Source: JBDNDK01 sp046719185 (GTDB lineage Bacteria; Armatimonadota; UBA5829). From it: a stretch of DNA of 17,416 bases. Under the pieces are notes generated by a model that ran no database searches, was not told the DNA's origin, and was given only the letters and a program-made list of their open reading frames with translations. The DNA lies in the NCBI GenBank assembly GCA_046719185.1, contig JBDNDK010000033.1:1-17416 (forward strand), read 5' to 3'. Position numbers and translations under genes: made by a program. Shown here piece after piece: positions 7,626-14,578 of the stretch (position 1 is its first letter; the number at the start of each line of letters is the position of its first letter).

Positions 7626-9578
7626 TTATTTAACTTTTGATCCTGCTGGCACCTCAGGCAATTCCGGCTGTAAAATAACCGGTCTGCCGCCAATATCTGC
7701 GGCTAGGAGCATACCATTAGACTCAACACCTCTGATCTTTGCTTTTTCAAGGTTTGCAAGCATAACAATTTTTTTGCCTATAAGGCTTTCAGGTGCATAA
7801 TGCTGAGCAATGCCGGCAACTATTTGCCTCTTTTCATCTCCAAGGCTTACTTGAAGCTTTAAAAGTTTGTCTGCACCTTCTACTTTTTCAGCTTCCAATA
7901 CTTCGGCAATTCTTATTTTAAGTTTGCTGAAATAATCATAATTTATAGTATCCTCAGCTTTTTTTTCTGATTCAGGCTTTAATTCTTTTTCTTCCACTTT
8001 TGGATTCTCCTGTTTCTTTTTAGTATCCAATCTTGGGAAAATTGGCTCAGGTTTAAGTGCTTTAGTGCCAGATTTAAGAGCATTGAAATCTAACACACTA
8101 TCCAATTTTATATCATTAAATTCGTCTGCTATTCCCAACTGTTTTGCAATTTCAAGTGATGCATGAGGCATGATTGGTCTCATCATTACAGCAGCAGCTC
8201 TAGCAGCTAGCAGTGCAGAGTATAATACTCCTCCTAGTTCTTCAGTTTTGTTATTTTTTGCAAGGGTCCATGGTTCTCTATCATTTACATATTTATTTGC
8301 AGAGCTTATCATTTGCCATACAGAGTCTAGTGCTTTTCCAAAATCATATTTATCAAAATTTTCAACATATCCTTTATATGCCTGTTCTATAGTGATATTT
8401 AACTCTTCTGCATATTCATTATGATGTGGTATTACACAATTAAAATATTTACCTAGCATACTCAGAGTTCTATTGAGAAGATTTCCTAAATCATTAGCAA
8501 GGTCTGAGTTAAATCTATTATTAAGAGATGAAATAGAAAAATCACCGTCAAGACCAAACGTTACTTCTCTTACTAAGAAATATCTTACAGCATCAAGACA
8601 AACAGCTCTTGATGCTCCAGAATCATTTGATAAATCTTCAGCAAGTTTTGATGGAGATATTGCATTACCTTTTGATTTTGAAATTTTTTCTCCATTTATA
8701 GTCCAGAAACCATGACCAAACAGCACCTTAGGCATTGGTAGGTCAAGAGCCATCAGCATAGCAGGCCAAAATGTGCAATGGAATCTTACAAAAATATCTT
8801 TTCCCATCAACTGAATATCAGCTGGCCAATACTTTGCAAACATTTCATCATCACTCAAATATCCAATTGCAGATATATAATTCAATAGGGCATCAAACCA
8901 TACATATATCACTTTATCTTCATCATCTGGCACTGGTATTCCCCAGCCTTGATTTCTTCTAGTAATGGAGACATCTCTCAAGCCGTCTTTTATAAAACTG
9001 ACAACTTCATTTTTTCTAAATACAGGCTGAAGGAAATCTGGGTTTTGTTCTACATATTGAAGAAGCTTGTCTGAATAAGCAGAAAGCTTGAAGTAGTAGT
9101 TTTCTTCCTGAACCCATTCTAGATCTCTATTGCATGCTGGACATTTATGATCATCACCTAATTCTGATTCAAGATAGAAAGTTTCACAAGGAACACAATA
9201 CCAGCCTTCATAATTACCTTTGTATATATCACCTTGGTCTAGAAGTCTTTTGAATACTGCCTTTACAACATCTACATGTCTTTTTTCTGTGGTCCTAATA
9301 AAGTCATCATAGTTTATATCTAAACTGTTCCATACAGCTTTGAAATCTTCAGCAAGCTTATCTACATAAACTTTGGGCTCTAAATTATTATCTTTTGCAG
9401 CTTGAGCAACCTTTGGAGCATTTTCATCAGTGCCGGTAAGCAGATAAACATCATTGCCTTTTAAGAGATGATATTTTTTTATTATGTCTGCTACTATAGT
9501 AGTATAGGCATTTCCAACATGCGGAACATCATTTACATAGTAAATAGGTGTTGTGATATAAAAAGGTTTATTGTTCAT
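7626..9578 (-). CDS. metG: Methionyl-tRNA synthetase
   Basis: A 650-aa class I aminoacyl-tRNA synthetase that charges tRNA-Met in the cytoplasm. The signature H-V-G-N (20-23) stands for HIGH and K-I-S-K-S (298-302) for KMSKS. A single zinc knuckle has Cys128, Cys131, Cys146 and Cys149. The anticodon-binding helical domain includes N-D-L-G-N-L-L-N-R and D-R-E-P-W. A charged Lys/Glu linker (about 515-545) leads to a C-terminal tRNA-binding OB-fold (about 545-650), containing E-K-V-E-G-A-D-K-L-L and S-N-G-M-L-L-A-A, which mediates dimerisation in the long MetRS form. GAGGG lies 4-5 bases before ATG 9578. It follows ricT by 26 bp with no terminator, so the two are probably co-transcribed. Confidence 0.97.
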   Translation of the reverse strand: MNNKPFYITTPIYYVNDVPHVGNAYTTIVADIIKKYHLLKGNDVYLLTGTDENAPKVAQAAKDNNLEPKVYVDKLAEDFKAVWNSLDINYDDFIRTTEKRHVDVVKAVFKRLLDQGDIYKGNYEGWYCVPCETFYLESELGDDHKCPACNRDLEWVQEENYYFKLSAYSDKLLQYVEQNPDFLQPVFRKNEVVSFIKDGLRDVSITRRNQGWGIPVPDDEDKVIYVWFDALLNYISAIGYLSDDEMFAKYWPADIQLMGKDIFVRFHCTFWPAMLMALDLPMPKVLFGHGFWTINGEKISKSKGNAISPSKLAEDLSNDSGASRAVCLDAVRYFLVREVTFGLDGDFSISSLNNRFNSDLANDLGNLLNRTLSMLGKYFNCVIPHHNEYAEELNITIEQAYKGYVENFDKYDFGKALDSVWQMISSANKYVNDREPWTLAKNNKTEELGGVLYSALLAARAAAVMMRPIMPHASLEIAKQLGIADEFNDIKLDSVLDFNALKSGTKALKPEPIFPRLDTKKKQENPKVEEKELKPESEKKAEDTINYDYFSKLKIRIAEVLEAEKVEGADKLLKLQVSLGDEKRQIVAGIAQHYAPESLIGKKIVMLANLEKAKIRGVESNGMLLAADIGGRPVILQPELPEVPAGSKVK

Positions 9579-9604
9579 TTTTCCCTCAAGATTAAATGTT
9601 TTTT

Positions 9605-10846
9605 CTAGCTGTCATTGCTTTCTTTATCTCTAAACCTAGGTTTAGGTCTGGTGCTTCTAAAATTTTTATTTCTACCTTGTGGTCTTCTTGGTCTTGAATC
9701 TTGATTTGAATCGTTATTTTGATAGAATTCTGTGTTTGAATTGTTGTTTATATTTTTATTTGAATTAAATTGTTGAGAAGGATTGCTATTTTTGTTTTCT
9801 CTCCATCTAAAATTATTTGTATCATTTTTGTTGGTGTAATCATTCTGATCTTTTTGAGGTGATCTTACTTCCTCATCTTCAAGTTGCTCTAACTCTTCAG
9901 GTACAATATCAAATGCTGAAAGAGAAATATCTATATCAGAATCATCATCATCAATTTCAGGAAGTGCAGCAGCATCTTCTTCACTTGCAACTAGAGAAAA
10001 ACAACCTTTTTCAGTTTTATTGCATCCAATGCCATGTTTTCTGCATATACCTTCCAATTGAAGTTCGCTTGCATTTTTTGTTATCAATGCAGAATCTTCT
10101 GTTTGCAGGGTAATGTTGCCGGTAAGAAGATTTACATCAACCACTTTACCTATACCATTTTCAAGTTGAAGAACAGCACCCACAGCAGGGAACTGCTTTA
10201 ATCTTGTCTTATAAAAGTCATGTTCATATCTAAGGCAGCACATCAGTTTGCCACAGACACCAGAAAATTTAGATGGATTCAAAAAAAGGCTTTGGTCTTT
10301 TGCCATTTTCATTGATATCGGTTCAAAACTAGTCAAGAAAGTGGAACAGCAAAGTTCTCTACCGCAGCACCCAAAGCCGCCCAGCAGCTTTGCTTCATCT
10401 CTTACGCCAATCTGATGGAATTGTACTTTAGTTTTTAGCTCTCCTGCAACATCTTTTACAAGTTCTCTAAAATCTACTCTTCCATCTGCAGAAAAAAAGA
10501 GAGTAACTTGAGAACCATCAAATGCGTATTCAGAATCTAAAAGCTTCATAGGTAAGCCATGTTCAGCAATTTTTCTTTCACAAACTTCAAAAGCATGTTT
10601 CTCTTTTTCTCTATTTTCAGCCTCTGTTTTTAAATCATCTTCATTAGCTACTCTAATAATAGGCTTTAGCGGAGCAACCAGCTGATCTTCTTCAACTTCC
10701 CTTGGTTCTATTACCACCTGGCCAAACTCCGGTCCTCTTGCTGTTTCAGCTATCACATAATCACATTCATGTAGTTCTAAATCACCCGGATCAAAATAAT
10801 ATACTTTGCCAACTTTTCTAAAAGTAACGCCAACAACAACTGGCAT
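9605..10846 (-). CDS. ricT: PSP1-domain protein RicT (YaaT-like) with a long disordered tail
   Basis: A 413-aa PSP1-family protein. The conserved core (1-285) has the typical cysteine cluster: C-C-G-R-E-L-C-C (160-167) and C-G-K-L-M-C-C (198-204). In Bacillus this region binds iron-sulfur clusters in the RicA-RicF-RicT complex, which acts with RNase Y in mRNA processing. A second cysteine set C268, C275, C282 follows an OB-like strand region. Beyond residue 286 the protein extends far past the ~275 aa of the Bacillus protein: an acidic stretch (286-328), an Asn/Gln-rich stretch (333-381) and an Arg/Lys-rich end (385-407), all looking disordered and possibly RNA-binding. GAGGA precedes ATG 10846. 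In Bacillus yaaT lies close to the methionyl-tRNA synthetase gene, so the pairing here fits. Partner genes ricA and ricF are not in the window. Confidence 0.92.
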   Translation of the reverse strand: MPVVVGVTFRKVGKVYYFDPGDLELHECDYVIAETARGPEFGQVVIEPREVEEDQLVAPLKPIIRVANEDDLKTEAENREKEKHAFEVCERKIAEHGLPMKLLDSEYAFDGSQVTLFFSADGRVDFRELVKDVAGELKTKVQFHQIGVRDEAKLLGGFGCCGRELCCSTFLTSFEPISMKMAKDQSLFLNPSKFSGVCGKLMCCLRYEHDFYKTRLKQFPAVGAVLQLENGIGKVVDVNLLTGNITLQTEDSALITKNASELQLEGICRKHGIGCNKTEKGCFSLVASEEDAAALPEIDDDDSDIDISLSAFDIVPEELEQLEDEEVRSPQKDQNDYTNKNDTNNFRWRENKNSNPSQQFNSNKNINNNSNTEFYQNNDSNQDSRPRRPQGRNKNFRSTRPKPRFRDKESNDS

Positions 10847-10865
10847 ATAATAATCCTCATTTTAT

Positions 10866-10930
10866 CACTGAAATTTATATATACATTTTACAGTGTTTTT
10901 AATATATTGTGGGAAAAATTTTAAAAACAA
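10866..10930 (-). promoter_or_regulatory. Candidate ricT promoter with an overlapping imperfect palindrome
   Basis: Minus-strand TTGTTT (10930-10925) is followed after 18 bases by TATATT (10906-10901), a weak sigma-70-like pair. Just downstream, 10866-10895 is an imperfect inverted repeat with CACTG and CAGTG ends around an A/T core containing TATATATA. It ends about 20 bp before the ricT start, where an operator or mRNA leader hairpin could sit. The A/T richness makes chance a real possibility. Confidence 0.25.
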
Positions 10931-11078
10931 AATTAGATAAGTTTTAATCAAACCAAACCGTAATTGCAGGTTCAATTATAACATAGAGAAAAAAATGCAA
11001 CAAATTCAAAAAAAAGTAGGAACATATTCAGCCATACTTTCGTCTCTAAATTAGCAAACCTTCCCACCCTCTTTTCTC

Positions 11079-11120
11079 ATCTCCCCGGTCCGCTCGGGCT
11101 GGGGAGATTTATTTTTTATT
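11079..11120 (+). terminator. GC-rich hairpin with plus-strand T-tract, possible orphan terminator
   Basis: ATCTCCCC (11079-11086) pairs perfectly with GGGGAGAT (11101-11108) around a 14-base GC-rich loop. On the plus strand it is followed by TTATTTTTTATTTT, the form of a rho-independent terminator. No plus-strand gene lies upstream, so it may end a small RNA or antisense transcript, or be a repeat that only resembles a terminator. The minus-strand side lacks a T-tract. Confidence 0.35.
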
Positions 11121-11293
11121 TTAAAAACAATCTCATCTATTATCTTTTTATTCTCAAAAAACTTAAAAATTGTCATTGCACACAAATAGCCAAAATATTT
11201 ATAATATGAAAAATATCTTATACTTTTTTGGATAATAAAATTCTTAGAGGTGTTTTTAGAGTCTATTTTGGGTGGTGATAATAATTCTATAAA

Positions 11294-11342
11294 ATAAGGC
11301 CGGGGCTTCCATTCCACCGGCACATATTCAAGACATCTTGTC
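11294..11342 (-). repeat. Composite intergenic repeat, copy 1
   Basis: On the plus strand: ATAAGG, then a hairpin with core GGCTTCCATTCCAC, then the inverted-repeat motif GACATCTTGTC (11332-11342). As minus-strand RNA the hairpin forms GCCGG(U)GG / CCCCGGC around a loop containing AUGGAAG. The same elements in the same order and at nearly the same spacing recur at 11427-11476. Confidence 0.55.
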
Positions 11343-11426
11343 TATCTATAAGTTGCCTCTTGCAGAACTTGTTCTACATACATATTCAGTCGTATGAATA
11401 ATCTAAATATTGCATCAGAGCTTTTT

Positions 11427-11476
11427 ATAAGGAACCGTGGCTTCCATGCCACGATTCCTAATTTTGACATCCTGTC
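11427..11476 (-). repeat. Composite intergenic repeat, copy 2
   Basis: The plus strand shows ATAAGG, a stronger hairpin (11431-11458) with core GGCTTCCATGCCAC, then GACATCCTGTC (11466-11476). As minus-strand RNA the stem is 11 bp with one G-U pair and the loop AUGGAA. From GGCTTCCAT to GACATC is 27 bases here and 28 in copy 1. It lies about 100 bases downstream of the nrdJ stop, but no T-tract follows, so it is not a standard terminator; an mRNA 3'-end stabiliser or a REP-like element is possible. Confidence 0.55.
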
Positions 11477-11561
11477 ACGCACGCGCTTCCTGCAAATTTT
11501 AGTTGAATATACTCCATCAATCATTTCTAAACCCATCCCATAAGAGTAGTATTTATTTTGT

Positions 11562-13808
11562 TTATCCACATTTGCTGAATCCGCATGACCTGCAGACCAC
11601 ACATCCAGATTCATGGTCAACCGCAGCTCCACAGTCAGGACATGCTCCAACAAGAGTATCTAGCTTATCTAATGTCTTTATAGATGTTACTTTGTCTCCA
11701 GTATATTCATCTTCATTTTCCATAATATAATGTTCAATTGCCTGAGCTATAGCATCAGCACAAGATAGAACAGAGCCATTTCTGTCCCAACTTGGAGTAG
11801 GGCATCTGATACCCTTTAGATTTTTGAGTATTGAGCTTGCATCAACACCAGCTCTTAGTGCAAGTGATACAAGTCTGCCAACGGCTTCAAGCTGACTAGC
11901 TGCACATCCGCCAGCCTTGCCCATAGCTGTGAATACTTCACACAATCCTTCATCATCTCTATTTATTGTCACATAGAGATTTCCACAGCCAGTGTTTATT
12001 CTTTCAGTTGAGCCAAATGTTTTGCTTGGTCTTGGCCTAGGACCTCTCTTTGTTTTTTCCGCACTTTCAGTTTCTGTAGCTTTATCTTTTCCAGATATAT
12101 TCAGCACTTGGCAATCTCTGCTACCGTATCTGTAAATTGTGCAGCCTTTACAACCTTCTTTATATGCCATCAAATAAACACTTCTCACATCTTCTGTTGT
12201 AGCATCATTAGGGAAGTTTACAGTTTTAGATACAGCATTATCTGTAAATCTTTGGAAAGCAGCTTGCATTTTCACATGCCATTTTGGAGCAATATCAAGA
12301 GCAGTTGCAAAAACTCTCTGCACATCTTCCGGTACTTCAGCTAGACCCCTAACTCCACCTCTTTCAGCAATGGTTTTCATTAGTTCTTCTGAATAAAATC
12401 CTCTTTCTCTTGCAACTTTTTCAAACATAGGATTCACTTCAACAAGATCAGTTCCATCCATCACTCTTTTTACATAATTAACTGCAAATAAGGGCTCTAT
12501 GCCACTTGAACAGCCGGCAATGATACTGATAGTGCCGGTTGGTGCAATTGTTGTTACAGTTGCATTTCTTATTTCAATACCTTCAGGTCTATCATATATA
12601 CTGCCTTTGAAATTAGGAAAAACTCCTCTTTCCTTAGCCAACTCACAAGATGCTTTTCTAGCTTCCTGAGATATAAAGCTCATCACTTCTTCAGCAACTG
12701 CAACTCCCTCATCTGAATCATAAGCAATACCCATTTTTATCAACATATCCGCAAAGCCCATTATTCCAAGACCGATTTTTCTGTTGGCTCTACTTACTTC
12801 ATCAATCTTTTCAAGAGGGTATTTGTTTACTTCTATCACATTGTCAAGAAATCTCACTGCAAGCCACACAACTCTTCTAAGCTTCACATAATCTATGCTT
12901 TGTTTGCCATTTGATTCTTTGAGCATTGAAGCAAGATTAATTGAACCAAGATTACAGCTTTCATAAGGAAGAAGAGGCTGTTCACCGCATGGATTTGTGC
13001 TTTCTATCTCACCAAGATGTGGAGTCGGATTGTCTCTATTTACTCTATCAATAAATATAATCCCAGGTTCACCAGATGTCCAAGCCATATTGACTATCAG
13101 GTCAAACACTTTGCTTGCATTAAGAGTTTTAACTATTTCACCCGTTCTAGGATTCTTTAACCCATAATCAGCATTTTTCTCAACAGCTTCCATAAATTCT
13201 TCTGTTATTAGTACGCTGATATTAAAATTAGTCAGTTTTGTAGTATCTTTTTTTGCTGTGATAAATTCAATAATGTCAGGATGATCAATTCTCAGACAGC
13301 CCATATTAGCACCTCTTCTGGTGCCGCCCTGCTTTATTGCTTCAGTTGCTGAGTTGAACACTTCCATAAAAGATATAGGACCGCTGGATACGCCATTTGT
13401 ACTTTTCACAGAATCATTCATTGGTCTTAATTTTGAGAATGAAAATCCTGTCCCACCACCAGATTTATGTATAAGTGCAGTATTTTTGATGGTCTCAAAA
13501 ATACTTTCCATTGAATCTTCAATAGGAAGCACAAAGCAAGCAGAAAGCTGCCCTAGTTCTCTACCAGCATTCATCAGAGTTGGGCTGTTAGGCATGAAAT
13601 CTAAATTATACATCACATCATAAAATTCACCAGCCAAACCTGCTATATGTGCATCACTTTTGCCAAAGGCTTTCTCTGCTTGTGCTATGGCATTTGCAAC
13701 TCTATGGAACATATCTTCAGCAGTTTCAATAGGATTACCATTTTCATCTTTTCTAAGATATCTTTTTTCCAATACTGTTACTGCATTTTGTGTAAGCACA
13801 ATTATCAC
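11562..13808 (-). CDS. nrdJ: Adenosylcobalamin-dependent (class II) ribonucleoside-diphosphate reductase
   Basis: A class II ribonucleotide reductase that makes deoxynucleotides with adenosylcobalamin as radical source. In the 748-residue numbering, redox Cys91 (Q-L-S-A-C-F), thiyl-radical Cys274 in N-P-C-G-E (Asn272, Glu276) and Cys285 in Y-E-S-C-N-L-G-S-I-N-L are present; the 274/285 spacing matches the Thermotoga NrdJ cysteines. A TSCPD-type domain lies near 615-690. The C-terminus is a zinc-ribbon-like C-P-D-C...C-x-x-C ending in C-G-F-S-K-C-G, the usual reducing tail. There is no N-terminal ATP cone. GTG 13808 is only 2 bases from AGG, whereas GTG 13799 (giving M-L-T-Q-N-A) lies about 10 bases past AGGA and matches family N-termini better, so 745 aa is likelier. 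It follows nrdR by about 50 bp and is probably co-transcribed. Confidence 0.96.
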   Translation of the reverse strand: MIIVLTQNAVTVLEKRYLRKDENGNPIETAEDMFHRVANAIAQAEKAFGKSDAHIAGLAGEFYDVMYNLDFMPNSPTLMNAGRELGQLSACFVLPIEDSMESIFETIKNTALIHKSGGGTGFSFSKLRPMNDSVKSTNGVSSGPISFMEVFNSATEAIKQGGTRRGANMGCLRIDHPDIIEFITAKKDTTKLTNFNISVLITEEFMEAVEKNADYGLKNPRTGEIVKTLNASKVFDLIVNMAWTSGEPGIIFIDRVNRDNPTPHLGEIESTNPCGEQPLLPYESCNLGSINLASMLKESNGKQSIDYVKLRRVVWLAVRFLDNVIEVNKYPLEKIDEVSRANRKIGLGIMGFADMLIKMGIAYDSDEGVAVAEEVMSFISQEARKASCELAKERGVFPNFKGSIYDRPEGIEIRNATVTTIAPTGTISIIAGCSSGIEPLFAVNYVKRVMDGTDLVEVNPMFEKVARERGFYSEELMKTIAERGGVRGLAEVPEDVQRVFATALDIAPKWHVKMQAAFQRFTDNAVSKTVNFPNDATTEDVRSVYLMAYKEGCKGCTIYRYGSRDCQVLNISGKDKATETESAEKTKRGPRPRPSKTFGSTERINTGCGNLYVTINRDDEGLCEVFTAMGKAGGCAASQLEAVGRLVSLALRAGVDASSILKNLKGIRCPTPSWDRNGSVLSCADAIAQAIEHYIMENEDEYTGDKVTSIKTLDKLDTLVGACPDCGAAVDHESGCVVCRSCGFSKCG

Positions 13809-13857
13809 ATCCTAACTATTAAAATTATTAAACTTTGATTATTAGATATACTTTATA

Positions 13858-14373
13858 TCATTCTGAGCAATTAGAAGAATTATCATGTTTATCTGATGTC
13901 TTGGATTTTACAGAACTTCTTCTTTTATCTCTCAACTTATTAACAAGCTCATTAAATTGCTTCACATCTTCAAACTGGAGATAGACTGAAACAAATCTCA
14001 CATAAGCAACTTGATCTAATTCTTTCAAAGATTCTGCTACCAATTCACCTAGTTTTTCAGTATCTATTTCATTTGAACCAGTATCAAAAACAAAACTTTC
14101 TATTTTTTCAATAATCCCTTGCAGATCATCTATGGAGACAGGTCTTTTTTGGCAAGCTGTTGTCATTCCTTTTAATAATTTTGCTCTGTCAAAAGGTTCT
14201 CTTCTGCCATCTCTTTTAACAACCATAACTTTTGGCTCTTCATAATATTCATAAGTGGTAAATCTTCTGCCGCAAGCAATACATTCTCTTCTTCTTTTTA
14301 TGGATTCACCTGCCCTAAGAGATCTAGATTCTAGTACCTTATCATTATCTTGACTGCAAAATGGACATTTCAT
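13858..14373 (-). CDS. nrdR: Transcriptional repressor NrdR
   Basis: A 171-aa repressor of ribonucleotide reductase genes. The N-terminal zinc ribbon has Cys3, Cys6, Cys31 and Cys34, with the conserved basic stretch R-R-R-E-C between the pairs. The ATP-cone domain (about 49-139) contains V-V-K-R-D-G-R-R-E-P-F-D and senses ATP/dATP. The tail beyond residue 145 is Lys/Ser-rich and probably disordered; overall length is slightly above the usual 150-160 aa. ATG 14373 has a poor ribosome binding site (only AAAAGAT nearby), but the M-K-C-P-F-C start is invariant in the family. It is the first gene of an nrdR-nrdJ pair, and its promoter carries two NrdR-box-like sites, so it should repress itself and nrdJ. 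Confidence 0.97.
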   Translation of the reverse strand: MKCPFCSQDNDKVLESRSLRAGESIKRRRECIACGRRFTTYEYYEEPKVMVVKRDGRREPFDRAKLLKGMTTACQKRPVSIDDLQGIIEKIESFVFDTGSNEIDTEKLGELVAESLKELDQVAYVRFVSVYLQFEDVKQFNELVNKLRDKRRSSVKSKTSDKHDNSSNCSE

Positions 14374-14388
14374 ATCTTTTTAGGAACA

Positions 14389-14404
14389 CCACCATATATA
14401 GTAG
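14389..14404 (-). promoter_or_regulatory. NrdR box 1 (predicted operator)
   Basis: The 16-mer on the plus strand, CCACCATATATAGTAG, matches the palindromic NrdR box (ACACWATATATWGNGT) at 11 of 15 defined positions, including the full ATATAT core. It lies at or just downstream of the expected transcription start. Its core is 32 bp from the core of box 2. Confidence 0.65.
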
Positions 14405-14412
14405 TAGTATGG

Positions 14413-14441
14413 ATAATATCACTCTATATTTGATGTGTCAA
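14413..14441 (-). promoter_or_regulatory. Sigma-70-type promoter of nrdR-nrdJ
   Basis: On the minus strand a perfect TTGACA (14441-14436) is followed after exactly 17 bases by TATTAT (14418-14413), five of six matches. Transcription should begin near 14406, giving a leader of about 33 bases before nrdR. It is the best promoter in the window. Confidence 0.85.
14421..14436 (-). promoter_or_regulatory. NrdR box 2 (predicted operator)
   Basis: The plus-strand 16-mer ACTCTATATTTGATGT matches the NrdR box at about 11 of 15 defined positions. It fills the spacer between the -35 and -10 elements of the nrdR promoter. With box 1 it has the start-to-start distance of about 31-32 bp (three helical turns) typical of NrdR operators. 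Confidence 0.65.
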
Positions 14442-14485
14442 TGGGTTTTTGAAAAAAACATATGTGGTAAATTTACCCATAAATT

Positions 14486-14538
14486 TATAAAAAAACAAAG
14501 CTTGTTCAAGGTTTCCTAACACAACTTAAACAAGCTTT
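14486..14538 (-). terminator. Rho-independent terminator after the STN-domain gene
   Basis: A perfect 10-bp stem (AAAGCTTGTT, 14497-14506, with AACAAGCTTT, 14529-14538) and 22-base loop is followed on the minus strand by GTTTTTTTATAAATTT. It begins about 40 bp after the stop at 14579 and separates this gene from nrdR. Confidence 0.85.
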
Positions 14539-14578
14539 ATCATGCAATTTTTTCAAATTTTTGTTTTTAAAAAACTTA

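Larger units (their letters stand above)
10847..11561. other. 715-bp intergenic region between nrdJ and ricT, no convincing gene
   Basis: I see no credible coding region. Minus-strand frames at 11051-11323 and 11342-11653 lack ribosome binding sites, and the second overlaps nrdJ out of frame. The region holds the ricT leader (10847-10930), a GC-rich hairpin (11079-11108), a diverged two-copy hairpin repeat (11294-11342 and 11427-11476) and a short GC-rich patch near 11475-11492. The 9-mer ACATATTCA occurs three times (11022, 11322, 11380). The rest is plain A/T-rich sequence. Confidence 0.7.

Noticed and set aside
11051..11323. Minus-strand open frame of 90 codons in the nrdJ-ricT gap
   Set aside because: It starts at GTG inside a hairpin repeat, has no ribosome binding site, and both its ends are translations of the GC-rich hairpins. 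No recognisable domain.
11431..11458. Rho-independent terminator of nrdJ
   Set aside because: The stem is strong, but the following minus-strand bases are TTATAAAAAGC, with no T-tract.
11342..11653. Minus-strand open frame of 103 codons overlapping the 3' end of nrdJ
   Set aside because: Its first ~30 codons are an out-of-frame reading of nrdJ, the rest crosses the repeat, no Shine-Dalgarno is seen, and it uses CGN arginine codons unlike its neighbours.
14374..14470. Cobalamin riboswitch controlling the B12-dependent reductase operon
   Set aside because: The leader before nrdR is only about 33 bases and shows no B12-box or multi-stem structure.
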